A stretch of DNA of 64,000 nt, taken from contig CALXZL010000001.1 in NCBI GenBank assembly GCA_944393215.1, positions 199,718-263,717 of the forward strand. The letters are read 5' to 3'. The stretch's first letter is position 1. The number at the start of each line of letters is the position of its first letter. This stretch comes from an uncultured Alphaproteobacteria bacterium (GTDB lineage Bacteria; Pseudomonadota; Alphaproteobacteria; RF32; CAG-239). The translations under genes were made by a program, and so were the position numbers. Shown here piece by piece: positions 1 through 8,364 of the stretch. Under the pieces are notes generated by a model. It saw nothing but the letters and a program-made list of their open reading frames with translations. It was not told the DNA's origin and ran no database searches.

Positions 1-231
1 TTTAACATCTTCCAAAGCAATCATGGTTGCATTTTTCAAACCGTTTCCGTAACGAGCGGCATCACCGGTGAGCGGAAGCAACACCCCCACTCTAAAGCTT
101 GAATTTTCGGAAAGATTAATTTCGGAAAAATCGGTAGAAGAGGCGTCAGCTCCGCCCAAATGATTAACATTTGAAGTCGAGCAACCTAAAAGAGTTAAAC
201 TTAAAAATAAGGCAGAAATATGTTTTAACAC
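1..231 (-). CDS. Penicillin-binding protein activator (LpoA-like) lipoprotein, N-terminal fragment
   Basis: The first 77 codons of a minus-strand gene that runs off the left edge. The start is GTG at 231, with AGGA nine bases upstream; an in-frame TAG at 244-246 rules out a longer N-terminus. A hydrophobic leader ends in a lipobox (LLGC, Cys17), so the product should be an outer-membrane or periplasmic lipoprotein. After a Ser/Asn-rich linker, residues 46-77 (RVGVLLPLTGDAARYGNGL and on) match the first strand and helix of a type-I periplasmic-binding fold. This is the beginning of LpoA/YraM-type activators of penicillin-binding proteins and of amino-acid-binding proteins. The lpoA-rsmI-yraN neighbourhood is common in proteobacteria and decides for the LpoA reading. 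Only the N-terminus is visible, so the function is inferred from context. Confidence 0.72.
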   Translation of the reverse strand, partial: MLKHISALFLSLTLLGCSTSNVNHLGGADASSTDFSEINLSENSSFRVGVLLPLTGDAARYGNGLKNATMIALEDVK

Positions 232-323
232 TTGCTTTTTATCCTAAAATATATTGTTCTGTAAATATAACATCATATTGAAGAAATTAGTTTAAAAAAA
301 GACTAATGTAAAGAGAAGAGATT

Positions 324-1157
324 ATGAAGAGCGGTTTATATATAGTAGCCACACCGATAGGAAATTTAGGAGACATATCTTCCCGAGCCGTTGACGTCTT
401 AAAAGAGGCAGAGGTCATTGCTTGCGAAGATACAAGAGTAACCAAAAAACTTTTTTCTTTATTAGGTATAAGTCTGCACAAAAGTTTTATAACTTTGCAC
501 GACCATAACGAAGATGAACAAGCTCAAAAAATCATAGATTGTGTTTTAGCAGGACAAATTGTGGCTCAAGTCAGCGATGCCGGTTCTCCGCTGATATCGG
601 ATCCGGGATATAAGTTGATAAAACAATGCCGACAAGCCGGAATTTATATAACCACCTTGCCGGGGTGTTGCGCCTTAATTTCGGCATTGCAGCTTTCAGG
701 ATTACCAACCAATCGGTTTATGTTTGTCGGATTTATTCCCAACAAAGACAAAGCCCGGATTGATTTATTTAATAAATATAAAAATTTGGATTCAACCCTT
801 ATTTTTTATGAGACAGCGCCGCGGTTGCTCAAAACTTTGGTAGCGGCTCAAGAAGTTTTCGGCAATCGAGAAATGTCGGTGGTGCGTGAAATCAGTAAGG
901 TTTATGAAGATTGTCAAACGGCACCGGTTGAAGATTTGATAGATTTTTATACCCAAAATCCGCCCAAAGGAGAAATGGTTTTTATGGTTGCACCGGCAAC
1001 GGAAGATCAACAGGAAGAAATAAATTTAGATTCTCTGTTAAAAGAAAAGTTGGAGAAAACAAGCCTAAAAACAGTCGTCAAAGAAATTGTAGAAACCTAC
1101 GGATTAAATAAAAATGAAGTTTATGAACAAGCCTTGAGGATAAAAAATGCCAAATAA
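324..1157 (+). CDS. rsmI: 16S rRNA (cytidine1402-2'-O)-methyltransferase RsmI
   Basis: 277 residues, the normal length for RsmI. It 2'-O-methylates C1402 in the decoding centre of 16S rRNA using S-adenosylmethionine. The N-terminus (LYIVATPIGNLGDISSRAV) is the family signature. It is followed by ACEDTR, VSDAGSPLISDPG and LPGCCALISALQLSGLP, the tetrapyrrole-methylase-fold SAM pocket, and by RFMFVGFIP. An AAGAGAAGAG Shine-Dalgarno sits just upstream of the ATG. It is divergent from the LpoA-like lipoprotein gene and overlaps yraN by 11 bases, so rsmI and yraN are probably translationally coupled. Confidence 0.96.
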   Translation: MKSGLYIVATPIGNLGDISSRAVDVLKEAEVIACEDTRVTKKLFSLLGISLHKSFITLHDHNEDEQAQKIIDCVLAGQIVAQVSDAGSPLISDPGYKLIKQCRQAGIYITTLPGCCALISALQLSGLPTNRFMFVGFIPNKDKARIDLFNKYKNLDSTLIFYETAPRLLKTLVAAQEVFGNREMSVVREISKVYEDCQTAPVEDLIDFYTQNPPKGEMVFMVAPATEDQQEEINLDSLLKEKLEKTSLKTVVKEIVETYGLNKNEVYEQALRIKNAK

Positions 1158-1518
1158 TTATCATAACGGCAAGTTAGCCGAATATATAGCTCTTTTATAT
1201 TTAATATTTCACGGATATTTCCCGATTGCCAAAAACTATATTACCGGCAAAGGCACCCATGCCGGTGAGGTAGATTTAATTGTCCGTAAAGGAAAAACGC
1301 TTGTTTTTGTAGAAGTTAAAGAACGTCGCAGTTTTGAAAAAGCAGCTTACGCCATATCGGAACAGCAAAAGCAACGCATAGTCAGAGGAGCAGAAGTTTT
1401 TTTGGCAAAACATAAGAAATATGATACATATGACATCCGATTTGATGCCATATTGGTAGAATATCCGTTTAAGGTCAGACACTTACGCAATGCATGGGTA
1501 GCATCTAAGCTATTTTAA
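1147..1518 (+). CDS. YraN-family (UPF0102) endonuclease-fold protein
   Basis: 123 residues of the YraN/UPF0102 family, which adopts a restriction-endonuclease-like fold but has no firmly established substrate. Seen here: GKLAEYIALLYL near the N-terminus, GEVDLIVRKGKTLVFVEVKER in the centre, and FDAILVE near the C-terminus. The D-x(n)-E-V-K arrangement is the PD-(D/E)xK nuclease motif. The start codon lies inside the end of rsmI (11-base overlap). The 3' end overlaps the convergent CCA-adding enzyme gene by 14 bases. The family is known; the cellular role is not. Confidence 0.9.
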   Translation: MPNNYHNGKLAEYIALLYLIFHGYFPIAKNYITGKGTHAGEVDLIVRKGKTLVFVEVKERRSFEKAAYAISEQQKQRIVRGAEVFLAKHKKYDTYDIRFDAILVEYPFKVRHLRNAWVASKLF

Positions 1519-2743
1519 GCTGTTGCAAACGCTCCAAAAGATCTTGTTTAGAGAGAGTAAAACCGCTTTCTATCCAAATTTCTTCAAGATTACGCAAAAT
1601 ATGTCCGATATGTTGTTGTTCACGGATTCCGACATTGATGATATCTTGCCCGCGTAAAGGAAATTTTGGCGTCTCAAAATTCAAAATAAAATTTAAAATA
1701 TGTTGAAAATCCGGCAAAATCTGTTTTTGCAAAGCTTGCGCGATCATCAATTTATTGCGAGCAAAATCTTTGCCGTAAGTGTAGATAATCCGTTTGAGGC
1801 AACGTTCGACTTCAAAATCTCTAAGCGGCACGGAAATGCGAGCCAAATCAATAAAATCTTGTTTTTGTTTTTTGCTAAATTTCATACGCACGGCAAGATT
1901 ATTGGCAAAGGCTTCATCAGGATTAAACAAAATAAACAAGCGAGCCAAGGCATTTTTAGGCAGTTTTTCTTGATTGATTTGCTTATCCAAAAATTCCAAA
2001 CACTCAATATTTTCATCTTTAGGTACCGGCAATATATAGCTCACAATTTCATTATCTGCCATAATTTTAATGGTTTCGGCAGCACGAGGAGTAACTAAAA
2101 TTTTAAACAACTCATCGCGGATTCTTTCCATAGAAAGTTCTTGCAACCCTTCAGAATTTTCTTTGCATGCAGCAAGAGCTTTCTTATCAATGGGAGTTTT
2201 GGCAAAAATAGAATAGAAACGGAAAAAACGAAGGATTCGGAGATAATCTTCTTTAATACGTTGAGACGGATTCCCTATAAAACGAACAATACCTTTTTCC
2301 AAATCATCAATACCGTTATAATAATCAAAGACATTACCTTTTTCATCAGCATAAACGGCATTAATCGTCAAGTCGCGTCGACCGGCATCAGTTTCCCAAT
2401 CGGTTGTAAATTCAACTTCAGCATGACGCCCGTCAGTGGATATGTCTTTGCGTAAAGAAGTCACTTCCAAGACCTTATCATCAATCATCACCCCGACGGT
2501 GCCATATTTGATTCCGAGAGGAATAGTTTTCAAACCGTTATCTTCACAAGCTTCAACCAATTCATCCGGGCTCAAGTCGGTAGCCAAGTCCAAATCAAAA
2601 CCTTCCAAACCCGCCAAAGTATCACGCACGGCACCTCCGACAAAACGCAAAGCCCCGCCGTGATTTTCCACAACCTTAAAAAGTTTAAGGATTTTTTTAT
2701 TTTTAACCAATTTGTTAATATCTATGTAATTATCGCGTAACAT
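1505..2743 (-). CDS. cca: CCA tRNA nucleotidyltransferase / poly(A) polymerase family
   Basis: 412 residues from ATG at 2743; an in-frame TTG at 2752 is a less likely start. A class II nucleotidyltransferase: the head domain has GGAVRD (residues 36-41) and the metal-binding DLD (50-52), then RRDLTINA and the RRILRFFRF-type helix (LRILRFFRFYSIF) that follows the neck. These enzymes add or repair the 3'-CCA end of tRNAs; the same family includes poly(A) polymerases, and sequence alone does not separate them fully. The alphaproteobacterial form is typically 400-420 residues, as here. It is convergent with yraN with a 14-base overlap and divergent from the IalB-like gene. Confidence 0.9.
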   Translation of the reverse strand: MLRDNYIDINKLVKNKKILKLFKVVENHGGALRFVGGAVRDTLAGLEGFDLDLATDLSPDELVEACEDNGLKTIPLGIKYGTVGVMIDDKVLEVTSLRKDISTDGRHAEVEFTTDWETDAGRRDLTINAVYADEKGNVFDYYNGIDDLEKGIVRFIGNPSQRIKEDYLRILRFFRFYSIFAKTPIDKKALAACKENSEGLQELSMERIRDELFKILVTPRAAETIKIMADNEIVSYILPVPKDENIECLEFLDKQINQEKLPKNALARLFILFNPDEAFANNLAVRMKFSKKQKQDFIDLARISVPLRDFEVERCLKRIIYTYGKDFARNKLMIAQALQKQILPDFQHILNFILNFETPKFPLRGQDIINVGIREQQHIGHILRNLEEIWIESGFTLSKQDLLERLQQLKIA

Positions 2744-2847
2744 GAAAATCAATCCGTAAATTTTTTCTAGAAATTAACATTTTTTAGATATATTTCAAAT
2801 ACTATTATAAAAAAATGAAATAATTTTTAATAAGAGAGAATGTAAGC

Positions 2848-3366
2848 ATGAAAAAAATATTACCGGTTCTTTTGATGAGCACATTTTTTGTTGTTAACGC
2901 CCAAGCGGCACAAACAATAAAACCGCAACAAATCGGCGAATATGATGATTGGGTTGCCTATTATTATCAAGATGCATCGGGATTAACCTGTTACATGGCA
3001 TCCACACCCAAGAGAGATGAGGGCAAATATACCAAACGCGGTAATATTTATACGGTAATCACCCACCGACCGGCAGACAAAAGCTATGATGTTGTAAACA
3101 TTACGGCAGGCTATACTTACAAACCGGAATCTAAGGTAGAAATCAAAATCGGGAATAAAACCTTTGATAAACTTTTTGTTAATGGAGATAAAGCCTGGGC
3201 AACGAGTGATAAAACCGATAAAGAAATCGTCGAGGCAATGAAAAGAGGCTCACGCATGATTGTTCACGGTACCTCCAGCAAAGGCACTGCCACCAAAGAC
3301 ACCTATTCATTAGCGGGTTTTTCTCAAGCATATAAAGCTATTAGTGCCAAATGCAAAAAGAGATAA
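2848..3366 (+). CDS. Invasion-associated locus B (IalB) family periplasmic protein
   Basis: 172 residues with a clear signal peptide (MKKILPVLLMSTFFVVNAQAA) and a mature domain matching the IalB family. Features are a DDWVAYYY-like strand, TCYMAS, a THRP turn, and a final Cys (SAKCKKR) that could pair with the earlier Cys. IalB was named for Bartonella erythrocyte invasion, but the family is widespread in non-pathogenic alphaproteobacteria, so pathogenicity should not be inferred. An AAGAGAGAATG context precedes the start. The last codons overlap the ribosome-binding region of rlmN, giving an IalB-rlmN pair often seen in alphaproteobacteria. Confidence 0.82.
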   Translation: MKKILPVLLMSTFFVVNAQAAQTIKPQQIGEYDDWVAYYYQDASGLTCYMASTPKRDEGKYTKRGNIYTVITHRPADKSYDVVNITAGYTYKPESKVEIKIGNKTFDKLFVNGDKAWATSDKTDKEIVEAMKRGSRMIVHGTSSKGTATKDTYSLAGFSQAYKAISAKCKKR

Positions 3367-3368
3367 TT

Positions 3369-4442
3369 ATGAACGAAAAAATAGAGTTAATCGGCTTAAG
3401 CAAAGAAGAATTGGCAAAAGAGATTGCCGAAATCGGCGAAAAACCGTTCCGAGCCAAACAAGTTTGGCAATGGTTATACCACCATGGCGTGACCGATTTT
3501 GAAAAAATGAGCAACTTGAGCAAAGATTTACGCACCAAGCTGGCTGAAAAATTTACCATAACACGCCCCAAAATTGTGGCAGAGCAAATTTCATCTGACA
3601 AAACCCACAAGTGGCTGTTAGAGTTTGCTGACGGACAAAGAATAGAAACGGTATATATTCCGGAAGAAGATAGAGGAACGGTTTGCATTTCCACCCAAGT
3701 CGGATGCGCGGTAGGTTGCACTTTTTGCCATACCGGTTCACAAAAAATCACCCGCAATCTGACGGCAGGAGAGATTGTCTCGCAGTTTTTGGTGGCAAGA
3801 GATGCCTATAATGAATGGCCAACGCCAACAGATGAGGTCAGATACCTATCCAATATTGTGGTTATGGGTATGGGCGAGCCGCTGCATAACAAAGAAAATA
3901 CCTTTAAGGCGCTGAAAATATTATCAGACGGAGACGGGGTTGCCATATCACGCCGCAAAATCACATTATCAACATCAGGGATAGTGCCGCATATTGCCGA
4001 AGTAGCAAGTGAACTCGGGTGTCGTTTGGCAATCAGTCTGCATGCCTCCAATAATGAGCTGCGTACGCGAATAATGCCGATTAATAAGAAATATCCGATA
4101 GAAGATATTTTAACCGCTTGCCAAGAGTTTCAAAGACGCGCCGGTAGTTGCAAATATATCACTTTTGAATATTTGCTTTTAAATGGCTTGAATGATTCTT
4201 TGGAAAATGCACATGAACTGGTTGATTTGATGAAAAAATATAAGATTGATGCCAAGTTTAATCTGATTCCGTTCAATCCGTGGCCTGGGTGCGATTATCA
4301 ACCCTCCTCCAAAAATCGAGCCATGGCTTTTTCCAAGGAACTGGGTAAGTTTGGTTATGCCGCACCGATTCGCGTAGCCAGAGGACAAGATATTTTAGCC
4401 GCCTGCGGACAGCTGAAATCTAAAAAAGAACAACAAAAATAA
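3369..4442 (+). CDS. rlmN: 23S rRNA (adenine2503-C2) / tRNA (A37) methyltransferase RlmN
   Basis: 357 residues from ATG at 3369, chosen because AAAGAG lies eight bases upstream. An earlier ATG at 3351 lies inside the IalB gene. A radical-SAM enzyme that methylates C2 of A2503 in 23S rRNA and A37 in some tRNAs. The CxxxCxxC cluster-binding motif is CAVGCTFC (Cys113, 117, 120). Other family marks are FRAKQVWQWLY, GMGEPLHN, STSGIVP, AISLHA and LIPFNPWPG, and the catalytic C-terminal Cys346 in ILAACGQ. A hairpin terminator follows directly. Confidence 0.97.
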   Translation: MNEKIELIGLSKEELAKEIAEIGEKPFRAKQVWQWLYHHGVTDFEKMSNLSKDLRTKLAEKFTITRPKIVAEQISSDKTHKWLLEFADGQRIETVYIPEEDRGTVCISTQVGCAVGCTFCHTGSQKITRNLTAGEIVSQFLVARDAYNEWPTPTDEVRYLSNIVVMGMGEPLHNKENTFKALKILSDGDGVAISRRKITLSTSGIVPHIAEVASELGCRLAISLHASNNELRTRIMPINKKYPIEDILTACQEFQRRAGSCKYITFEYLLLNGLNDSLENAHELVDLMKKYKIDAKFNLIPFNPWPGCDYQPSSKNRAMAFSKELGKFGYAAPIRVARGQDILAACGQLKSKKEQQK

Positions 4443-4446
4443 AAGC

Positions 4447-4479
4447 AAAAATCCCTTCAATTTCAGGTGAAGGGATTTT
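4447..4479. terminator. Bidirectional hairpin terminator after rlmN
   Basis: Arms ATCCCTTCA (4451-4459) and TGAAGGGAT (4468-4476), extended by A/T runs on both sides, lie between the convergent ends of rlmN and the downstream minus-strand gene, whose stop codon overlaps the right edge. Confidence 0.85.
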
Positions 4480-5059
4480 ATCTGGTTCTGGCGCCTCGTT
4501 CCATTTCCAAAAGGCGGTTATTTTGCCGTTGTCGTTGTTTTTCATAATCACGAATACGTTGTTGACGTTTACGCTCTTCATCGGGTGTTTCGCGCTGGTT
4601 TGAGTTAATTTCGCGCAAAGCGGTAATACGTTTGATAACTTCTTGCGCACTTAAACCTTCTGCCAAGGTTCTGATTTGTCCGATAATATTTTTAGGAGTA
4701 AGGCTCTGTTGAATAAGATTTAGATTTAAAAATTGTTCATTGGCAATCACACGGTTAATTTCCACATCCAAATTTTCATCATAAAAATCTTCATCTTCAT
4801 AAGGATTATGATTAGGCATATTTTTAACCGAGCCATGAATTATTTTGACAATATATTTTTTAAATTGCTTAGCGACTAATTTCATAAAGTTTGGCTTAGT
4901 TACGGTCGGATTTTTTGAAGCACGCATAAGAGAAAACAGCAAAAGATTTTTCAAATATCTTTTCTGTGTTTTTTTCATAGGAATATTGGTTTGAATTCCG
5001 TTTCTGACCATAGCCAGAATCTCACGTCGTTCTTCATCAAATTTGTTTATATCATCCAT
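4478..5059 (-). CDS. Hypothetical charged protein
   Basis: 193 residues from ATG at 5059, which has GGAGAG seven bases upstream; the longer reading from TTG at 5074 starts inside that Shine-Dalgarno. I do not recognise the family. The N-terminal half is basic and helical, followed by an acidic patch (YEDEDFYDENLD). The C-terminal third is Arg/Gln-rich and probably a single long helix (ERKRQQRIRDYEKQRQRQ). No signal peptide or membrane segment, so probably cytoplasmic. It stands alone between a convergent terminator and a divergent unknown gene. Function unknown. Confidence 0.7.
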   Translation of the reverse strand: MDDINKFDEERREILAMVRNGIQTNIPMKKTQKRYLKNLLLFSLMRASKNPTVTKPNFMKLVAKQFKKYIVKIIHGSVKNMPNHNPYEDEDFYDENLDVEINRVIANEQFLNLNLIQQSLTPKNIIGQIRTLAEGLSAQEVIKRITALREINSNQRETPDEERKRQQRIRDYEKQRQRQNNRLLEMERGARTR

Positions 5060-5209
5060 AAGAAAACTCTCCAAGCCGCTATACTATATCATAAAAAGAG
5101 GAGATCATCAATCGTGAAATAAAAAAAATCTTGCAAAAATAAAGAAAAAGGCTAAAATCAGAACAATTTTTAATTATTAACACTATTACTTCACTAAAAT
5201 CATTATTTT

Positions 5210-6673
5210 ATGGAAAAGATTTTATCCAAAGAATTGCTGTTACAAAATCTAAACAGCACAGATTCATTTGTGTCCAAAGACAGCTTAACATCAATTTTTG
5301 ATGAGTTGTTGAAAGGGGATAAAGGTCTTGTAAAAATACAAGATATTATATTTTCCCAAGGAAGCAACTACACAGCCGGAGAATTTTTCAAACAACTGAG
5401 TACGTATTTTCTGCAAAAAGAGCAGGAAAACATGCAGGAATGGGACAATTTCTTCAATATTCTGGAACAACGTCTGGATTATCTCCATGTTTTTCGGTTA
5501 TTGGTACTGGATATCTATTTGAAGAAAGATCTTTCTAAGCCGATAAGAAGAAGATGCTATTTTTGGCTAAATGATCGTTGTCAAATAGGAGAACACGAAA
5601 CCTTCATTTTGAAGCTGTTGTCGCATCCAGAGAACAATGCATTGATGCTTTTAGCCAACAGATACTGTCAACAAGATTATCGTCCGTCAACGGAAGTCTT
5701 GAAAACAATCTGTTCCCTGCCCTTGAGACTGTCTCGCAAATTGGAAGCCTATTCCTTTTTTATGAAACAGCCTGATCCTGTTTTTAGCAGCATCATTATC
5801 AAAAATATTATCAATGATGTGAATAAAAGTGATTTCAAGGCAACGGCAGCAGAAAAAAAACAAATCTGGTCAATGGTTGTAGACCTTTTATATCGGGTAA
5901 ATTTAAACGAGATTCGTTTAGAAATAAACTTAGATTTGTTTAAGGATTTGTTCTCTAAGAACAAAATAGGCAGCAAAATATATATAAATATATTAGATGC
6001 TTTTGCTGAACAGGTCACATGGGAAAAAGACATCCAAGACATCTTACTTGGATACACGCAGATAGTTGTTTTGCAACAGCAAAAAGAATATTTGCCGCGA
6101 GTAAAAAATGTTCTGTTTGCTTTGCTGGAAAGCAAGAAGCCTTGGGCTAATGATGTCATCAGGTCGCTTTTAGACATCGTAACGCTCTGGAAAGACGAAA
6201 TGTGGTTTAAGACGGGATATTTAGCGGAAATCACCGCCGTTATCCAAAAGCACTTCTGGTCCGTGGAGGAAACAGACATATCAGTCTTGAGTCGCAGCAT
6301 CAGTGTTGATAAAAGAATGTTTTTGATGCTTCTGGGTAAGAGCAAAAAAGACGAAATTCCGATGTTGCTGGAAATGGTCTCCTATAAATATCCGGAAATC
6401 TGGTCTGAATTTTGGGATAAATTGATGTGGTATCAAGATCTAAACTTGGAGGAATTATTGGGGATTGTTGTTGAATTGTATAAAAACAATCCGCAAGAGC
6501 AAATACTGCAATCAATTCAATCAATTCTGAACAACCTTCCGGAAAAGGAAAAATTTGTTTCGGAAGCAGAACAAAAACTTGCCATGATGCAAGATAATCC
6601 GCGTCTCAAAGAGTTAGCAGAAAATTATCTGAAAGCGGCAAGAGAAAACATGGTCAACTATATGATCGGATAA
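5210..6673 (+). CDS. Hypothetical all-helical (HEAT-like) protein
   Basis: 487 residues, unrecognised. The sequence is a succession of amphipathic helices rich in Leu/Lys/Glu with short turns, without membrane segments or signal peptide, so an alpha-solenoid (HEAT/ARM-like) scaffold is plausible. No catalytic motif is visible. The start at 5210 has no convincing Shine-Dalgarno and the upstream 130 bases are very A+T-rich. It is monocistronic: divergent from the preceding hypothetical gene and closed by a strong terminator. Confidence 0.75.
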   Translation: MEKILSKELLLQNLNSTDSFVSKDSLTSIFDELLKGDKGLVKIQDIIFSQGSNYTAGEFFKQLSTYFLQKEQENMQEWDNFFNILEQRLDYLHVFRLLVLDIYLKKDLSKPIRRRCYFWLNDRCQIGEHETFILKLLSHPENNALMLLANRYCQQDYRPSTEVLKTICSLPLRLSRKLEAYSFFMKQPDPVFSSIIIKNIINDVNKSDFKATAAEKKQIWSMVVDLLYRVNLNEIRLEINLDLFKDLFSKNKIGSKIYINILDAFAEQVTWEKDIQDILLGYTQIVVLQQQKEYLPRVKNVLFALLESKKPWANDVIRSLLDIVTLWKDEMWFKTGYLAEITAVIQKHFWSVEETDISVLSRSISVDKRMFLMLLGKSKKDEIPMLLEMVSYKYPEIWSEFWDKLMWYQDLNLEELLGIVVELYKNNPQEQILQSIQSILNNLPEKEKFVSEAEQKLAMMQDNPRLKELAENYLKAARENMVNYMIG

Positions 6674-6684
6674 TATCTCATGAT

Positions 6685-6720
6685 AAAAAAGCAAAGTTTG
6701 ATTAAAAACTTTGCTTTTTT
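6685..6720. terminator. Bidirectional hairpin terminator
   Basis: AAAAAAGCAAAGTT (6685-6698) pairs with AACTTTGCTTTTTT (6707-6720). It ends the helical-protein gene on the plus strand and the rppH operon on the minus strand. Confidence 0.92.
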
Positions 6721-7199
6721 TATTTGATAAAAGACTTAAAGTAAGAACAAACAATCTCATAAACAGGACGTTTAAATTCAATCACTTTTGACGGAGCTTC
6801 TTCGATATCAATCCACTGAAAATTTTTAAATTCAATTTCATCGGGATTGGTATAAAAATTTATTTCATTATCGGTTCCGGTAAACAAGAACAAAAACCAA
6901 TATTGCTCTTGTCCGATGTGTTTACGTCCGATTTTTTGAAATTGCGCAATAACTTCATCAGAAAACTTATATTTTAACGGTGTCGGATATGCACAAATCA
7001 ATTTAACATGCGTAATTCCGGTTTCTTCACGGAGTTCTCTATAAGCAGCATCAAGAGCTGTTTCATGCGGTTCAATACCTCCTTGAGGAAATTGCCAAGC
7101 CAAATTGTCATCTTGAGCCGAGGCTCTTTGGCAGGAAAGAACTTTCCCTTGAGAGTTGCAGACGATCACGGCAGCATTTTTCCGATATAAATCAGCCAT
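6720..7199 (-). CDS. rppH: RNA pyrophosphohydrolase RppH
   Basis: 159 residues. A Nudix hydrolase that removes pyrophosphate from 5'-triphosphate RNA ends and so starts mRNA decay; in alphaproteobacteria the same clade is also annotated as dinucleoside-polyphosphate hydrolase. The full Nudix box is present (GG at about 40, then ETALDAAYRELREETGI), with the RppH hallmarks YRKNAAVIVCN at the N-terminus and WQFPQGGIE before the box. Its ATG overlaps the stop of the upstream polysaccharide deacetylase gene by one base (TAATG). It is the last gene of the five-gene gpmI-envC-ctpA operon. Confidence 0.93.
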   Translation of the reverse strand: MADLYRKNAAVIVCNSQGKVLSCQRASAQDDNLAWQFPQGGIEPHETALDAAYRELREETGITHVKLICAYPTPLKYKFSDEVIAQFQKIGRKHIGQEQYWFLFLFTGTDNEINFYTNPDEIEFKNFQWIDIEEAPSKVIEFKRPVYEIVCSYFKSFIK

Positions 7200-8350
7200 T
7201 ATTCAACCACCAAATTAGAGACCGGAACTAAAGCAAAAGGTCGTTCGATAGAAGTAATATTTTGTTCCTTCATTTGTTCATAAGAGAGCTGAGGAGAAAA
7301 CGTTTCAACCCAATTTTTTATGGCGGTAATAACAATAGGTTTGGGAATGGCCACAATCAAAACTTGCCCTTTATTCTGAGCAATCTCTTCGGCAGAGGAT
7401 AACATTTCTTGTATATATTCGGGAGTATATAGAGAGCTGATAATAATATCAGTTTTTTTTCTTGGCAAATTTTCTTGTTTAATATGGTCAATATCGGTTC
7501 CTTCGGTAGCATCAATCATGAGCAAGCCGCGTTGTTTAAATTCTGCCATATAATTGCTTAATTGGGATTTAGCCGTTTCATCAATCAATCCGTCAGCCAC
7601 AACCATGCCTCCGACCGGAGCATCAACAGCCAAAGCCGTATGAAGCCGACGCAAATTTTCTTCTGCAGAAACGGTCACACCCATAGAAAGAGGACCATTA
7701 TCTGATTTAAGAACATTTTTTGATGCCAGCAAAAGATCCATATAGGTTTCATGACCGGATTTTCTGGCTTTTGAAATAAATTCCTTAAGCTTAAGGGTAT
7801 AAGGAGAAAAAGAGAAGGAAATTTCGGACGGTAAAGCCATATTCATAGATTCGAAGGTACTTTGATCAATCCCGGTATTTTTAAAAATAACGGCAACTTT
7901 ATAAAAATTAGGAGCCACATTAACTTGATGCCCATATTCCATCCAGGGTTTTCTTCCTTGAGGTGAAATTTTAGGCAAATAAAAATCACCTTTTTTCTCA
8001 ACAAAATCAGAAGGTCTGTCAATAATAGCCAGGGAATAATGATTTTTGCTTTCTTTAAGTTTTGCCACCAAAGGAGCGGCTTTAACAAAATCCTCAAGCG
8101 TTTCCAATTTTTTGTGTTCGGTTAACTCAGGAAGTTCTTCCTTAGGTTCGGGTTTAAGAGCATTTTTTTCAGGAAGAATCAGAATATATTTTGGAGCTTT
8201 ATTTTTCTTTTCAAACATAATTCTTTCAATTTTATTCCGAAATTCAGGTTCGCTTCTTTTTTGGGCAAAGAAATATCCGGCCAAAGTAATAACAATCATT
8301 GCAAACAGTAAAACAATGATAAAATTAAATTTTTTTTGTTGTCCGGACAT
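7199..8350 (-). CDS. Divergent polysaccharide deacetylase family protein
   Basis: 383 residues. One N-terminal membrane anchor (about residues 10-27), a Lys/Pro/Glu-rich linker, then a domain of the divergent polysaccharide deacetylase family: KLAIII-like strand (HYSLAIIDRP), VTVSAEENLRRLHTALA, GVVNHMG-equivalent positions (GGMVVADGL), and LLMIDATEGT. The family resembles NodB-type deacetylases but usually lacks their full metal triad, and its substrate is not established. It probably acts on the periplasmic face on peptidoglycan-linked sugars; that is inference from its neighbours EnvC and CtpA. The Shine-Dalgarno is strong (AGGAGGAGC). The gene is 14 bases from ctpA and overlaps rppH by one base. 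Confidence 0.85.
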   Translation of the reverse strand: MSGQQKKFNFIIVLLFAMIVITLAGYFFAQKRSEPEFRNKIERIMFEKKNKAPKYILILPEKNALKPEPKEELPELTEHKKLETLEDFVKAAPLVAKLKESKNHYSLAIIDRPSDFVEKKGDFYLPKISPQGRKPWMEYGHQVNVAPNFYKVAVIFKNTGIDQSTFESMNMALPSEISFSFSPYTLKLKEFISKARKSGHETYMDLLLASKNVLKSDNGPLSMGVTVSAEENLRRLHTALAVDAPVGGMVVADGLIDETAKSQLSNYMAEFKQRGLLMIDATEGTDIDHIKQENLPRKKTDIIISSLYTPEYIQEMLSSAEEIAQNKGQVLIVAIPKPIVITAIKNWVETFSPQLSYEQMKEQNITSIERPFALVPVSNLVVE

Positions 8351-8364
8351 AAAGCTCCTCCTGC